Assembly: GCF_014643515.1 (NCBI RefSeq) | Contig: NZ_BMJP01000001.1 | Span: 930,001 to 994,000 of the forward strand | Reading direction: 5' to 3' | From: Sphingomonas prati | GTDB taxonomy: Bacteria; Pseudomonadota; Alphaproteobacteria; Sphingomonadales; Sphingomonadaceae | Length of the DNA: 64,000 nucleotides | Shown: positions 55,524-64,000 of the stretch, piece by piece | How the letters are laid out: each line of letters starts with the position of its first letter | Numbering within the stretch: the stretch's first letter is position 1 | Position numbers and translations under genes: made by a program | Notes under the pieces: generated by a model | The model's input: only the letters and a program-made list of their open reading frames with translations | Told to the model about the DNA's origin: nothing | The model's database searches: none

Positions 55524-55642
55524 GACCTAAGCACTCCCGGAAGCTATAGCCGCGCAACATCGCGGTGGTTCGACGAAGCCTCCTCGTTCACGTCAGATCG
55601 GCCGCGTTTGAGGCCAAAACATGGTGATGGGGCGTCGCAATC

Positions 55643-56860
55643 TTGAAATTCGGAACCCTGACCGATCGCTACATCGCTCGCCTGATCGCCGTTCCGCTCG
55701 CCGGAACCCTGGTCGTGGCGGCCATGCTCTTCCTGCTCGACAAAATGCTCAGCCTGTTCGATTTCGTTGCGAGCGAGGGCGGACCGGTCTCAGTGGTGTG
55801 GCGGATGCTGGCGAACATGCTGCCCGAATATCTGTCGTTCGCCATCCCGATCGGCCTGACCCTCGGCATCCTGCTGGCGTTCCGCAAACTGGCGATGTCC
55901 TCGGAACTCGACGTCCTGCGTGCGGTTGGGCTCGGCTACGGCCGGCTGCTCCGCGTGCCCTACATCTTCGCGATCGCGCTCGCGCTCCTGAACCTCCTGA
56001 TCCTCGGCTACGTCCAGCCGATGTCGCGCTACGCCTATGAAGGGTTGCGCTACGAACTGCGCTCCGGTGCATTGGGCGCCTCGATCAAGGTCGGCGAATT
56101 CACGAAACTCGGCAAGCGCATGACGATGCGGATCGAGCGCGCCGAGAACAAGGGCCGCGACCTCTACGGTATCTTCGTCGATACGCAGGCGAGCGGCGGG
56201 CGCACGCTGGCCGTCACCGCCGAACGTGGCACGTTCCTGGCGACGGACGATCCCAACACGATCATCTTCCGTCTCGCGAACGGCACACTCGTCCACGACG
56301 CGCCCGAATTCCGCTCGCCGCGCGTGCTCAGCTTCGTCGCGCATGATCTGCCGATCGACCTGCCCAAGATGGAGTCGTTCCGTCAGCGCGGCAGCCGCGA
56401 CCGCGAGCTGACGATCCCGGAACTGTCCCGCCAGTCCAAGCTGGAGGAGACCACCCCCGCGACCCGCAACGCGCTGCGCTCCGAATATCATTTCCGGCTG
56501 GTCGAGGTCGCGACGATGCTGCTTCTCCCGCTGCTGGCGCTCGCCCTTGCGGTCCCGCCCAAGCGCTCGTCCTCTGCGCTCGGCGTGTTCGTCGCGATCG
56601 TCGTGCTGGTGACGCAGCACAAAATCAACGAGTATGGCGCGGCGCTCGGCACGCTGGGGCGGATCGATCCGATCCTGGCGCTCTGGATTCCGTTCCTCGG
56701 CTTCGCTGCGTTGACGATCTGGATGTACCACATGGTCGCGAACGTCCCCGGCGGCGCGCCGATCGCGGTGCTCGAACGTGGCTTCGCGAAAATCGGCGCG
56801 AGCTTCCGCAGCCTCGGCCGGCGCTGGACCGATCGCCGTAACAAGGACCTGCCGGCATGA
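55643..56860 (+). CDS. lptF: LptF, permease of the lipid-export ABC system
   Basis: A 405-residue YjgP/YjgQ-family permease with six helices, three on each side of a periplasmic beta-jellyroll. N-terminal DRYIARLIAVPLAGTLVVAA and the C-terminal helices ATMLLLPLLALALAVPPKRS are typical. It starts at a TTG at 55643, since the nearby ATGs are out of frame. With LptG and LptB it extracts LPS from the inner membrane. In sphingomonads, which use glycosphingolipids in place of LPS, this copy may export those lipids. It is coupled to lptG by ATGA. Confidence 0.92.
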   Translation: MKFGTLTDRYIARLIAVPLAGTLVVAAMLFLLDKMLSLFDFVASEGGPVSVVWRMLANMLPEYLSFAIPIGLTLGILLAFRKLAMSSELDVLRAVGLGYGRLLRVPYIFAIALALLNLLILGYVQPMSRYAYEGLRYELRSGALGASIKVGEFTKLGKRMTMRIERAENKGRDLYGIFVDTQASGGRTLAVTAERGTFLATDDPNTIIFRLANGTLVHDAPEFRSPRVLSFVAHDLPIDLPKMESFRQRGSRDRELTIPELSRQSKLEETTPATRNALRSEYHFRLVEVATMLLLPLLALALAVPPKRSSSALGVFVAIVVLVTQHKINEYGAALGTLGRIDPILALWIPFLGFAALTIWMYHMVANVPGGAPIAVLERGFAKIGASFRSLGRRWTDRRNKDLPA

Positions 56861-57948
56861 ACCTGTCCTTCGGCTCGCGCACCATCACGATCTACATGGC
56901 GCGGACTTTCCTGGTCCGCAGCGTGGCCGTGCTCGCCGCGCTCGTAATCGTCCTGCTGGCGCTCGACCTGCTTGGCGAGTCGGGCGACATCCTCGCCTAC
57001 AAGGGCAATGGCAGCCCGGAACTGTGGACCTATGCCTCGCTGCGCACGCCGCAGATCATGTCGCGCTTCCTGCCGTTCGCGGTGCTGCTCGGCACGCTCA
57101 TCACGCTGGCGACGCTGAACCAGAACAGCGAGATCATCGCGATGAAGGCCGCCAGCGTCTCGGCGCATCAGATTCTTGCCCCGCTGATCATCGCCAGCGT
57201 CGCGGTCGCCGCGGTCTCGTTCGCGTTCAACGATCGCATTGTGACGCGCGCCACTGCGACGCTGTCGGCTTGGCAGGCGGTCGAATATGGCCCGATCCCG
57301 GCCGATCGCGGCATCGTCACCAACGTCTGGCTCCGCGACGGGGACGATCTCGTCCATGCCGATACCGTCGGCGGCCGCGGTCCCGCGACGGTCCTGCGCG
57401 GGATCACGGTCTATGACCGCGACGGCGGCATCCTGAAATCGATCGTCACCGCGGCGAGCGCCGGTCAGCAGGGCGGCGGCTGGGTGCTCCAGGGGGCACA
57501 GCGGTTCGACGTCGCCGCCGGCGTCCGCAAGCCGGCGCCCGGCTACCGCATCGCGCAGGGCGTTACGCCCGACCGTTTCACGCTCGCCGATGTCCACCCC
57601 GACGAACGTTCGTTCGCTGACCTGAACGACGCCATTGGCGAACTCTCAGCCGCTGGCCGCCCGACCGGACCGTTGAGGGCCGGGCTGTGGCACAAGATTT
57701 CCGGCCCGCTGTCGGCGGTGCTGATGCCGCTGCTCGCTGGTGTCGCCGCGTTCGGCCTCGCGCGGTCCGGGCGGCTGTTCCTGCGCGCGGTGCTCGGCAT
57801 GGCACTCGGTTTTGCCTATTTCGTGGCAGACAATTTCGCGCTCGCGATGGGCAATCTCGGCGCCTACCCGCCCAGCCTGGCCGCCTGGGCACCGTTCGTC
57901 CTGTTCCTGTTGATCGGCGAGGCCGTTCTGATCCGAACCGAGGAATAA
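56857..57948 (+). CDS. lptG: LptG, permease of the lipid-export ABC system
   Basis: A 363-residue YjgP/YjgQ-family permease and partner of LptF. N-terminal SRTITIYMARTFLVRSVAVL and ALLVIV-like helices, a jellyroll domain and C-terminal ISGPLSAVLMPLLAGVAAFG are visible. Length is normal. It overlaps lptF by 4 bp. No lptB, lptC or lptA gene is seen here, so the ATPase and bridge are encoded elsewhere. Confidence 0.92.
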   Translation: MNLSFGSRTITIYMARTFLVRSVAVLAALVIVLLALDLLGESGDILAYKGNGSPELWTYASLRTPQIMSRFLPFAVLLGTLITLATLNQNSEIIAMKAASVSAHQILAPLIIASVAVAAVSFAFNDRIVTRATATLSAWQAVEYGPIPADRGIVTNVWLRDGDDLVHADTVGGRGPATVLRGITVYDRDGGILKSIVTAASAGQQGGGWVLQGAQRFDVAAGVRKPAPGYRIAQGVTPDRFTLADVHPDERSFADLNDAIGELSAAGRPTGPLRAGLWHKISGPLSAVLMPLLAGVAAFGLARSGRLFLRAVLGMALGFAYFVADNFALAMGNLGAYPPSLAAWAPFVLFLLIGEAVLIRTEE

Positions 57949-58047
57949 CGCGGCAACGCCCGAAATCCGCCGCATTGCAGAACGATACACGTCTTCATAT
58001 CTGAATGGACCGGGCGACGGCCTGCGACGTACCAGCAAGGACTGCCA

Positions 58048-58815
58048 GTGAAGACGATCGAAACCCCCCGCGCCGGCTTCTGGAGCCAGCGCCACCATCT
58101 CGACCGGATGACCCTCCGCGAGCTGGTCGTGGCTTATTTCCAGTATCCCGCGATCATCGCCTATCTGGTGCTGTCCGCGGTTTCGATCGGCGTGTTCGCC
58201 TGGCGTCCCGCGCCGCTTGTCCCGACGCTGGCCGCGATCCTGTTCGCCGCGATCGTCTATCCGCTGGCCTGGTACGTCCTCCACCGCTTCGTCCTGCACA
58301 GCAAGTGGATGTGGAAGTCGAAGGTTCTGGCTCCGACCTGGAAGCGGATCCATTACGATCATCACCAGGATCCGAACCACCTCGAAGTGCTGTTCGGCGC
58401 GCTCCACACGACGCTGCCGACCATCGCGATCGCGACGGCACCGATCGGTTATGCGATCGGCGGCATCGGCGGCGCGGCGGCGGCACTGGCAACCGGTCTG
58501 CTGACCACCTGCTTCTACGAATTCTGCCACTGCATCCAACATCTGGCCTACAAGCCGAAGAACGCTTGGCTCGCCACGATGAAGGCCAAGCACATGGCCC
58601 ATCATTTCCATGACGAGACCGGCAATTTCGGCATCACCAGCTACTTCTGGGATAAGCTGTTCGGTACGCACTACAACCGTGTCAGCGAGCGCAAGAAGAG
58701 CCCGACCGTCTTCAACCTGGGTTACACGCCCGATGTCGCCAAGGACTACCCTTACGTCGGCGACCTGTCGGGCGGCGTGAAGATGAGCCACCCGGCCACG
58801 CGCATCCGGGACTGA
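58048..58815 (+). CDS. Fatty-acid hydroxylase-family membrane protein
   Basis: A 255-residue di-iron membrane enzyme. The histidine clusters WYVLHRFVLH, HYDHHQDPNHLE, EFCHCIQHLA and KAKHMAHHFHDETGNFG match the fatty-acid hydroxylase/sterol-desaturase family. Sphingomonad sphingolipids carry a 2-hydroxy amide-linked acid, so a sphingolipid 2-hydroxylase is an attractive role, but position is the main support. The GTG at 58048 has AAGGA upstream. It is followed after 5 bp by the GNAT gene. Confidence 0.9.
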   Translation: MKTIETPRAGFWSQRHHLDRMTLRELVVAYFQYPAIIAYLVLSAVSIGVFAWRPAPLVPTLAAILFAAIVYPLAWYVLHRFVLHSKWMWKSKVLAPTWKRIHYDHHQDPNHLEVLFGALHTTLPTIAIATAPIGYAIGGIGGAAAALATGLLTTCFYEFCHCIQHLAYKPKNAWLATMKAKHMAHHFHDETGNFGITSYFWDKLFGTHYNRVSERKKSPTVFNLGYTPDVAKDYPYVGDLSGGVKMSHPATRIRD

Positions 58816-58820
58816 ACCGC

Positions 58821-59984
58821 ATGACCCTCGTTCCGGCCGACGTCCGCATCACAGAGGTCCGGACGCGGGCCGAACGCGCCGCCTTCATTGACCTGCCGTT
58901 CCGGCTCTACGCCAACGACACCGCCTGGATCCCGCCGCTCAAGGCGGAGGTGAAGGCGTTGCTGACCCCCGGCGCGAACCCCTGGTTCGAACATGCGACT
59001 GCGGCATTCCTCATCGCCCGCCGCGGGACACTCGTGACCGGGCGCATCTCGGCCCAGGTCGACAAGCTCGTCCAGGCCATGCCGCTCGAACAGGGCGGCG
59101 GCAGCGAGGTCGGCCATTGGGGCATGTTCGAGGCCGAGGACGCCGAAACCGCCGCCGCGCTGATTGCCGCGGCCGAGGACTGGCTCCGTCGCCGCGGCGT
59201 CAGCCATGCCATGGGCCCGTTCAGCCTGTCCGTCTGGGACGAACCCGGCCTGCTGATCGACGGTTTCGAGCAGTCGCCGACCGTCATGATGGGCCACCAC
59301 CTGCCCGCCTACGAGAGTTATATCACCGCGGCCGGCTACACCGGGGTCAAGGACCTTTACTGCTACGAACTCAGCATCGTCGAGGACATGCCCCCGCTGA
59401 TCCAGCGGATCGTGGCCTCAGGTGAACGCAACGCCCGCATCCGCGTCCGCAAGGTCGACAAGAGCAAGTTCGCGCAGGAAGCCGCGATCATCCTCGGCAT
59501 CCTCAACGACGCCTGGTCCGACAACTGGGGCTATGTCCCGCTGACCGACGCGGAAATCGCCTATGCCGGCAAGAAACTGAAGCCCGTCGTGTTCGAAGAC
59601 CTCATCATGATTGCCGAGGTCGAGGGCGAACCGGTCGCGTTCATGATGACGTTGCCAGACCTGAACGAGCTGACCGCCGACCTCAACGGCCGGCTCTTCC
59701 CGTTCAACTTCGCCAAGCTCCTCTGGCGCCTCCGCAAGCCGAAGGTCCGCACCATGCGCGTCCCGCTGATGGGCGTCGTCAAACGGATGCAGGCGACCCG
59801 TCTCGCCAGCCAGCTCGCCTTCATGATGATCGAATATATCCGCCGCGCCTCGGTCGCCAACTACGGCGCCACGCGCAGCGAGATCGGCTGGATCCTCGAA
59901 GACAACCAGGGCATGCGCTCGATCGCCGACGCCCTCAAGACCCGCATCAACAAGACCTACCGCATCTATGAACGGCATATCTAA
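58821..59984 (+). CDS. Large GNAT-fold acyltransferase, possible bacterial ceramide synthase
   Basis: A 387-residue protein with a GNAT-like fold: DLPFRLYANDTAWIPPLKAE, AFLIARRGTLVTGRISAQVD, SHAMGPFSLSVWDEPGLLID and FMMIEYIRRASVANYG. It is much longer than ordinary acetyltransferases. I recall that the Caulobacter ceramide synthase bCerS is an acyl-CoA N-acyltransferase-like protein of similar length encoded near spt. Context (lptFG, a hydroxylase-family gene and spt within 11 kb) makes that role likely here. A search against bCerS would decide it. Confidence 0.7.
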   Translation: MTLVPADVRITEVRTRAERAAFIDLPFRLYANDTAWIPPLKAEVKALLTPGANPWFEHATAAFLIARRGTLVTGRISAQVDKLVQAMPLEQGGGSEVGHWGMFEAEDAETAAALIAAAEDWLRRRGVSHAMGPFSLSVWDEPGLLIDGFEQSPTVMMGHHLPAYESYITAAGYTGVKDLYCYELSIVEDMPPLIQRIVASGERNARIRVRKVDKSKFAQEAAIILGILNDAWSDNWGYVPLTDAEIAYAGKKLKPVVFEDLIMIAEVEGEPVAFMMTLPDLNELTADLNGRLFPFNFAKLLWRLRKPKVRTMRVPLMGVVKRMQATRLASQLAFMMIEYIRRASVANYGATRSEIGWILEDNQGMRSIADALKTRINKTYRIYERHI

Positions 59985-60020
59985 CGGGTATATCATCTGC
60001 CGCCCGCAAATGCCCGTTAG
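59981..60020. terminator. Shared bidirectional hairpin between convergent genes
   Basis: CTAACGGG (59981-59988) pairs with CCCGTTAG (60013-60020). The stem contains the stop codons of both convergent genes. The 24 bp loop and lack of T-run make it an untypical terminator. Confidence 0.45.
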
Positions 60021-60358
60021 CTCCCGTTCGTGCGAAGCGTCCTCCGAATCAGCCAGAGGTGGAGACGCTGGATCACGACGAACATGACCCCGATCCCAAT
60101 CAGCACCGGGAGCACCATGCCCTCCTGCCCGGGCCGGGGCGGCATGGTAAAGGACAGAATGGTCAGGCTCGCCAAAGTGAGAAGCGCCGAGACCGGAATG
60201 AACGCTAGCGCGATACGCCGCAGCGCGGACCACGTTACTTCGCCGTCGAACCACCACTGCATCGGCAATCGATCTTCTCGCCGAAGTCGCGCGTTCGCCC
60301 GTACTGCAAACCCGCAAAGAACTATTCCGAAGAAAACGGCAATAACAATCATGGCCAT
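60017..60358 (-). CDS. Small membrane protein of unknown function
   Basis: A 113-residue protein with three hydrophobic segments (MAMIVIAVFFGIVLCGFAV, ALAFIPVSALLTLASLTILS, VLPVLIGIGVMFVVIQ). A GAGG site precedes the ATG. I do not recognise a family. It converges on the GNAT acyltransferase gene and lies 73 bp after the downstream GNAT gene on the same strand. Confidence 0.65.
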   Translation of the reverse strand: MAMIVIAVFFGIVLCGFAVRANARLRREDRLPMQWWFDGEVTWSALRRIALAFIPVSALLTLASLTILSFTMPPRPGQEGMVLPVLIGIGVMFVVIQRLHLWLIRRTLRTNGS

Positions 60359-60431
60359 GACCTACCTCGAACAACGAAGCTAACACATCGCTTTCACCCA
60401 GCAAATGTTTGAGGGCGTTCGCCGAACGAAA

Positions 60432-60968
60432 TTATGAAACGCCCGGATGGGGTAGCGAGCTGCGGTTCCATCGATCGGCTGTCAGCCGGAGATAAACGCT
60501 GTCGCACCATTCGCCACCAACCTGCCAGGCCGCTGCCTGCCGTCCGATTTCATGAACTCCCAGGCGGGTGAGTAGTCCCAAGGCCGCGGTATTTCGGGGA
60601 TCAACGTCTGCCTCGATCGCTGGTAGCTTATGCTGCACGAACGCTCGAACAATCACGGCGCTGAGTGCTTCCGTCGCTAATCCTCGCCCCCAACATATCG
60701 GATGAAGAATAAACCCAATTTCGGGAAAACGGTAAAAGCCAGCTTTACCAATCGTCAGGCCTTCGTGCTCAATCACGAAGTCCTCCCCGTCACTTGGCTG
60801 GATACCGACCATCGCCGCGAGCCATTCTTGTGTTTGCGTCTCATCTACATGCGGGGGTGTCGACCAGAAGGCCATTGCGCGACCATCCGACATGATCTCG
60901 TGAAATGCCTGGAGGTCGGACATTCGAGCTGGCCGAAGCCTAAGTCGTTCCGTGTGTAACTCTACCAT
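60432..60968 (-). CDS. RimJ/RimL-like GNAT acetyltransferase
   Basis: A 178-residue acetyltransferase: LHTERLRLRPARMSDLQAF, SDGRAMAFWSTPPH, ICWGRGLATEALSAVIVRAF and PRNTAALGLLTRLGVHEIGR. The GRGLATEA loop binds acetyl-CoA, and the NTAA-x3-L region completes the fold. Its base composition is lower in GC than most of the window, hinting at recent arrival. The substrate is unknown. Confidence 0.88.
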   Translation of the reverse strand: MVELHTERLRLRPARMSDLQAFHEIMSDGRAMAFWSTPPHVDETQTQEWLAAMVGIQPSDGEDFVIEHEGLTIGKAGFYRFPEIGFILHPICWGRGLATEALSAVIVRAFVQHKLPAIEADVDPRNTAALGLLTRLGVHEIGRQAAAWQVGGEWCDSVYLRLTADRWNRSSLPHPGVS

Positions 60969-61078
60969 CCTTTGCCTGTAGCAAAGCCGGTGCCCCCTCC
61001 AAAATGGCGGGGATTACACGGTAGCGGTCATGTGCTGGATCGCCCGTCTTGACAACTGTCATTGGTGGTTAGCGGACG

Positions 61079-61266
61079 TCATATGCCGCCCCGGTTCTCC
61101 AACAGCGTCAAGACTACGAAGAGGACGATCGTGCCCGACCAAGTGAAGGTGAAGCCGACGATTTAGCCGCGCGCTGGCTCATTGAAGCGTCGGCGGAGAA
61201 AAGCAATCCGAAGATTGCTCCGCATAGAACAGCGCTTACAATTATCGGCGCCGCGAAAGCTTCCAT
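61079..61266 (-). pseudogene. Possible broken small membrane-protein gene
   Basis: From ATG 61266 a frame encodes MEAFAAPIIVSAVLCGAIFG and more, a clear hydrophobic helix, then degenerates into SSASPSLGRARSSSS. A second frame continues in place with IVGFTFTWSGTIVLFVVLTL and ends LENRGGI at a stop at 61079. A single missing base near the AAA at about 61164 would join them into a two-helix protein of about 61 residues. Neither half resembles a known family. The rest of the 60969-61350 gap shows nothing else. Confidence 0.3.
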
Positions 61267-61350
61267 GGAGCTAATGCCGTCCATGAGGGGACTATGCATA
61301 GGCGTTGAATATCCGGAACTGGGCGCGAGCGGACATTCGCCTTCATCCCC

Positions 61351-63108
61351 TCATTTTCGCCCGAACAGCTTCTCCAGATCGGCGGACTGCAATTTCACCC
61401 ACGTCGGCCGGCCATGGTTGCACTGCCCGCTATGCGGCGTGACCTCCATCTCGCGGAGCAGCGCGTTCATCTCCGCGACCGACAGGATCCGCCCGGCCCG
61501 CACCGATCCGTGGCACGCCATCGTCGCGGCGATCAGGTCGAGCCGCACCTGGAGCGACAATGCGCTGTCGAACGCGGCCAGGTCGTCCGCCAAATCGGTC
61601 ACCAGCCCCCGCACGTCGCCCGCCCCCAGCAACGCCGGCGTCGCGCGGACCAGCACCGCACGCGGGCCGAACCGTTCCAGCTCCACCCCGAACGCCACCA
61701 GCTCGGCCGCGCGCTCCTCCAGCCGGTCGCACGCCGTCTCGTCCAGTTCGACCACCTCGGGCAGCAGCAGCGCCTGCCGCGCCACGCCGCCGTCCGCCAT
61801 CGCGGCGCGCATCCGTTCCAGCACGAGCCGTTCGTGCGCGGCATGCTGGTCGACCAGCACCAGCCCGTCGACCGCCTCCGCCACGATATAGGTCGCCGCC
61901 ACCTGCCCCCGCGCGATGCCAAGCGGATGTTCGGTCGGTTCCGGCGGCGGCGCGGCCGCATATTCCGCGCGCCCGGCGGGTTCGGGGCGATAGTCTGGCC
62001 GCGCATCCCAGACCGATCCCTGCCGCGGCGCGGAGGAGACTGCCGACGACGGCGCCCAGGCCGGCTGCAACGGCTCGGCGTGCCAGCTGCCCAGCGCCGC
62101 CGCGGACGGCCGCTGCACACTGCGATGCCCCGCCGCATCGAGTGCGGCGCGCAGCCCCCCGACGATCAGCCCGCGGACCAGCCCCGCATCGCGGAACCGC
62201 ACCTCGGTCTTGGCGGGATGCACGTTCACGTCCACCTCGTCGCCGGGCAGGTCGATGAACAGCGCCAGCACCGGATGCCGGTCGCGCGCCAGCAAGTTCT
62301 GATACGCGGCGCGCACCGCCCCCACGAGCACCCGATCGCGCACCGGCCGCCCGTTCACGAACAGATATTGATGGTCCGCCACCCCGCGGTGGAACGTCGG
62401 CAGCCCGGCCACCCCGCCCAGCGTCACGTTGCCGCGGACATGATCGACCGCGACGCTGTTCGACAGCAGATCCCGATCGGTCAGCGCCGCGACCCGCGCC
62501 GCGCGACTATCCTGCGGCGTCACCGCCAGCGTCCGCCGCCCGTCATGGTCCAGCGTGAAACCGATGTCCGGCCGCGCCATCGCCAGCCGCTTCACCACAT
62601 CGACGCACGCGCCATATTCGGATCGAACCGACCGCAGGAACTTCCGCCGCGCCGGCACCCGCGCGAACAGATCCTCCACCCGGATTCGGGTCCCCGGCGG
62701 CATCGCGACCGGCGCGTCGGTCGCGACCATGCCGTTATCGACGATCCGCGCCCAGCCATCGCCGGTTCGCGTCCGACTTTCGATCGTCATCCGCGAAACG
62801 CTGGCGATCGACGGCAACGCCTCACCCCGAAAGCCGAGCGTCTGGACGTCCTCGATCGCCTCGTCCGGCAGCTTCGACGTGGCATGGCGTTCCAGCGCCA
62901 GCGCGATCTCTGCACGGTCCATCCCGTGCCCGTCATCGGCCACGTCGATGCGCGCGATCCCGCCTTCGACCAGCGATATGACGATCCGCGTGGCCCCCGC
63001 GTCGATCGCGTTTTCCACCAGCTCCTTCAGCGCGGCGGACGGCCGTTCGACCACCTCGCCGGCCGCGATGCGATTCACCAGATGCTCGGGCAGGCGACGT
63101 ATTGACAT
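61351..63108 (-). CDS. mutL: DNA mismatch repair protein MutL
   Basis: A 585-residue GHKL ATPase. The N-terminus has MSIRRLPEHLVNRIAAGEVV, ELVENAIDAGATRI, VADDGHGM and TLGFRGEALPSIA. The C-terminal dimerisation domain carries the endonuclease motif DQHAAHERLVLER and ACHGSVRAG, with QCNHGRPT near the end. It therefore belongs to the nicking MutL type found in bacteria without MutH. The ATG at 63108 is chosen over upstream starts that add unrelated residues. Confidence 0.96.
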   Translation of the reverse strand: MSIRRLPEHLVNRIAAGEVVERPSAALKELVENAIDAGATRIVISLVEGGIARIDVADDGHGMDRAEIALALERHATSKLPDEAIEDVQTLGFRGEALPSIASVSRMTIESRTRTGDGWARIVDNGMVATDAPVAMPPGTRIRVEDLFARVPARRKFLRSVRSEYGACVDVVKRLAMARPDIGFTLDHDGRRTLAVTPQDSRAARVAALTDRDLLSNSVAVDHVRGNVTLGGVAGLPTFHRGVADHQYLFVNGRPVRDRVLVGAVRAAYQNLLARDRHPVLALFIDLPGDEVDVNVHPAKTEVRFRDAGLVRGLIVGGLRAALDAAGHRSVQRPSAAALGSWHAEPLQPAWAPSSAVSSAPRQGSVWDARPDYRPEPAGRAEYAAAPPPEPTEHPLGIARGQVAATYIVAEAVDGLVLVDQHAAHERLVLERMRAAMADGGVARQALLLPEVVELDETACDRLEERAAELVAFGVELERFGPRAVLVRATPALLGAGDVRGLVTDLADDLAAFDSALSLQVRLDLIAATMACHGSVRAGRILSVAEMNALLREMEVTPHSGQCNHGRPTWVKLQSADLEKLFGRK

Positions 63109-63160
63109 GCCCCGTCCCGTAGCCCAATCGCCGGGTCTCCGCGAGCCGTCGATCATATGA

Positions 63161-64000
<840 letters not shown>

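Noticed and set aside
61414-63105. Antisense frame across mutL
   Set aside because: It has the Arg/His/Pro-rich composition of a shadow frame, and mutL motifs are perfect on the other strand.

Overview
The window is high-GC, gene-dense DNA from a sphingomonad (Alphaproteobacteria, Sphingomonas or a close relative). The main evidence is a serine palmitoyltransferase gene with its own acyl carrier protein gene, an EL222-type LOV-LuxR light regulator beside a proton-pumping rhodopsin, and sphingomonad-like neighbourhoods around obgE-proB and rplU-rpmA. I see no CRISPR array, insertion sequence, integrase, rRNA or replication origin. One tRNA gene (Ser, CGA) is present.

Layout. 0-9.4 kb: the N-terminus of an RTX-type protein at the left edge, a frameshifted TorF-like porin gene, then a complete potassium operon with a 27-residue micropeptide gene, kdpF, kdpA, kdpB, kdpC, kdpD and kdpE. 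9.4-16.5 kb: a carboxylate locus in which a CitM-type transporter, an OprO/P-type porin and an orphan periplasmic binding protein are read divergently from a TctD/TctE two-component system. 16.8-19.9 kb: an HNH protein gene, then a compact light module of LOV-LuxR regulator, rhodopsin and Blh-type beta-carotene cleavage enzyme. 19.9-26.1 kb: an 1140-residue MFS/acyltransferase/AMP-ligase fusion facing a TetR gene across a palindromic operator, then an ABC exporter. 26.1-33.4 kb: an amino-acid/peptide set (DadA-like oxidase, acyltransferase-like hydrolase, DUF885 and S10 peptidases) around a GntR regulator, with GntR-type half-palindromes at two promoters. 33.5-41.2 kb: phosphatidylserine decarboxylase, a TetR-controlled NmrA/PPOX pair, and two cyclic-di-GMP proteins, the first preceded by a coupled leader ORF. 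41.3-46.4 kb: tRNA-Ser, hspQ, a dicarboxylate symporter, rplU-rpmA with a clear terminator, and small accessory genes.

46.4-60 kb is the most coherent block. The tightly coupled run obgE-proB-cerR-like-acp-spt makes the sphingoid base. A histidine kinase gene follows. A minus-strand operon then encodes a DUF2141 protein, a lipid kinase and a TAM41-like nucleotidyltransferase. A plus-strand run encodes LptF, LptG, a fatty-acid hydroxylase-family enzyme and a large GNAT acyltransferase that may be the bacterial ceramide synthase. Together these look like synthesis, phospho-headgroup modification and LPS-like export of sphingolipids. 60-64 kb ends with small genes, mutL and the start of mreB.

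The two systems most worth following up are the LOV-rhodopsin-Blh module, where blue light may switch on a light-driven proton pump, and the lipid kinase/TAM41-like pair inside the sphingolipid cluster, which suggests an activated phospho- or CDP-ceramide intermediate. Functions come from motifs and gene context read by eye. No database search was run.
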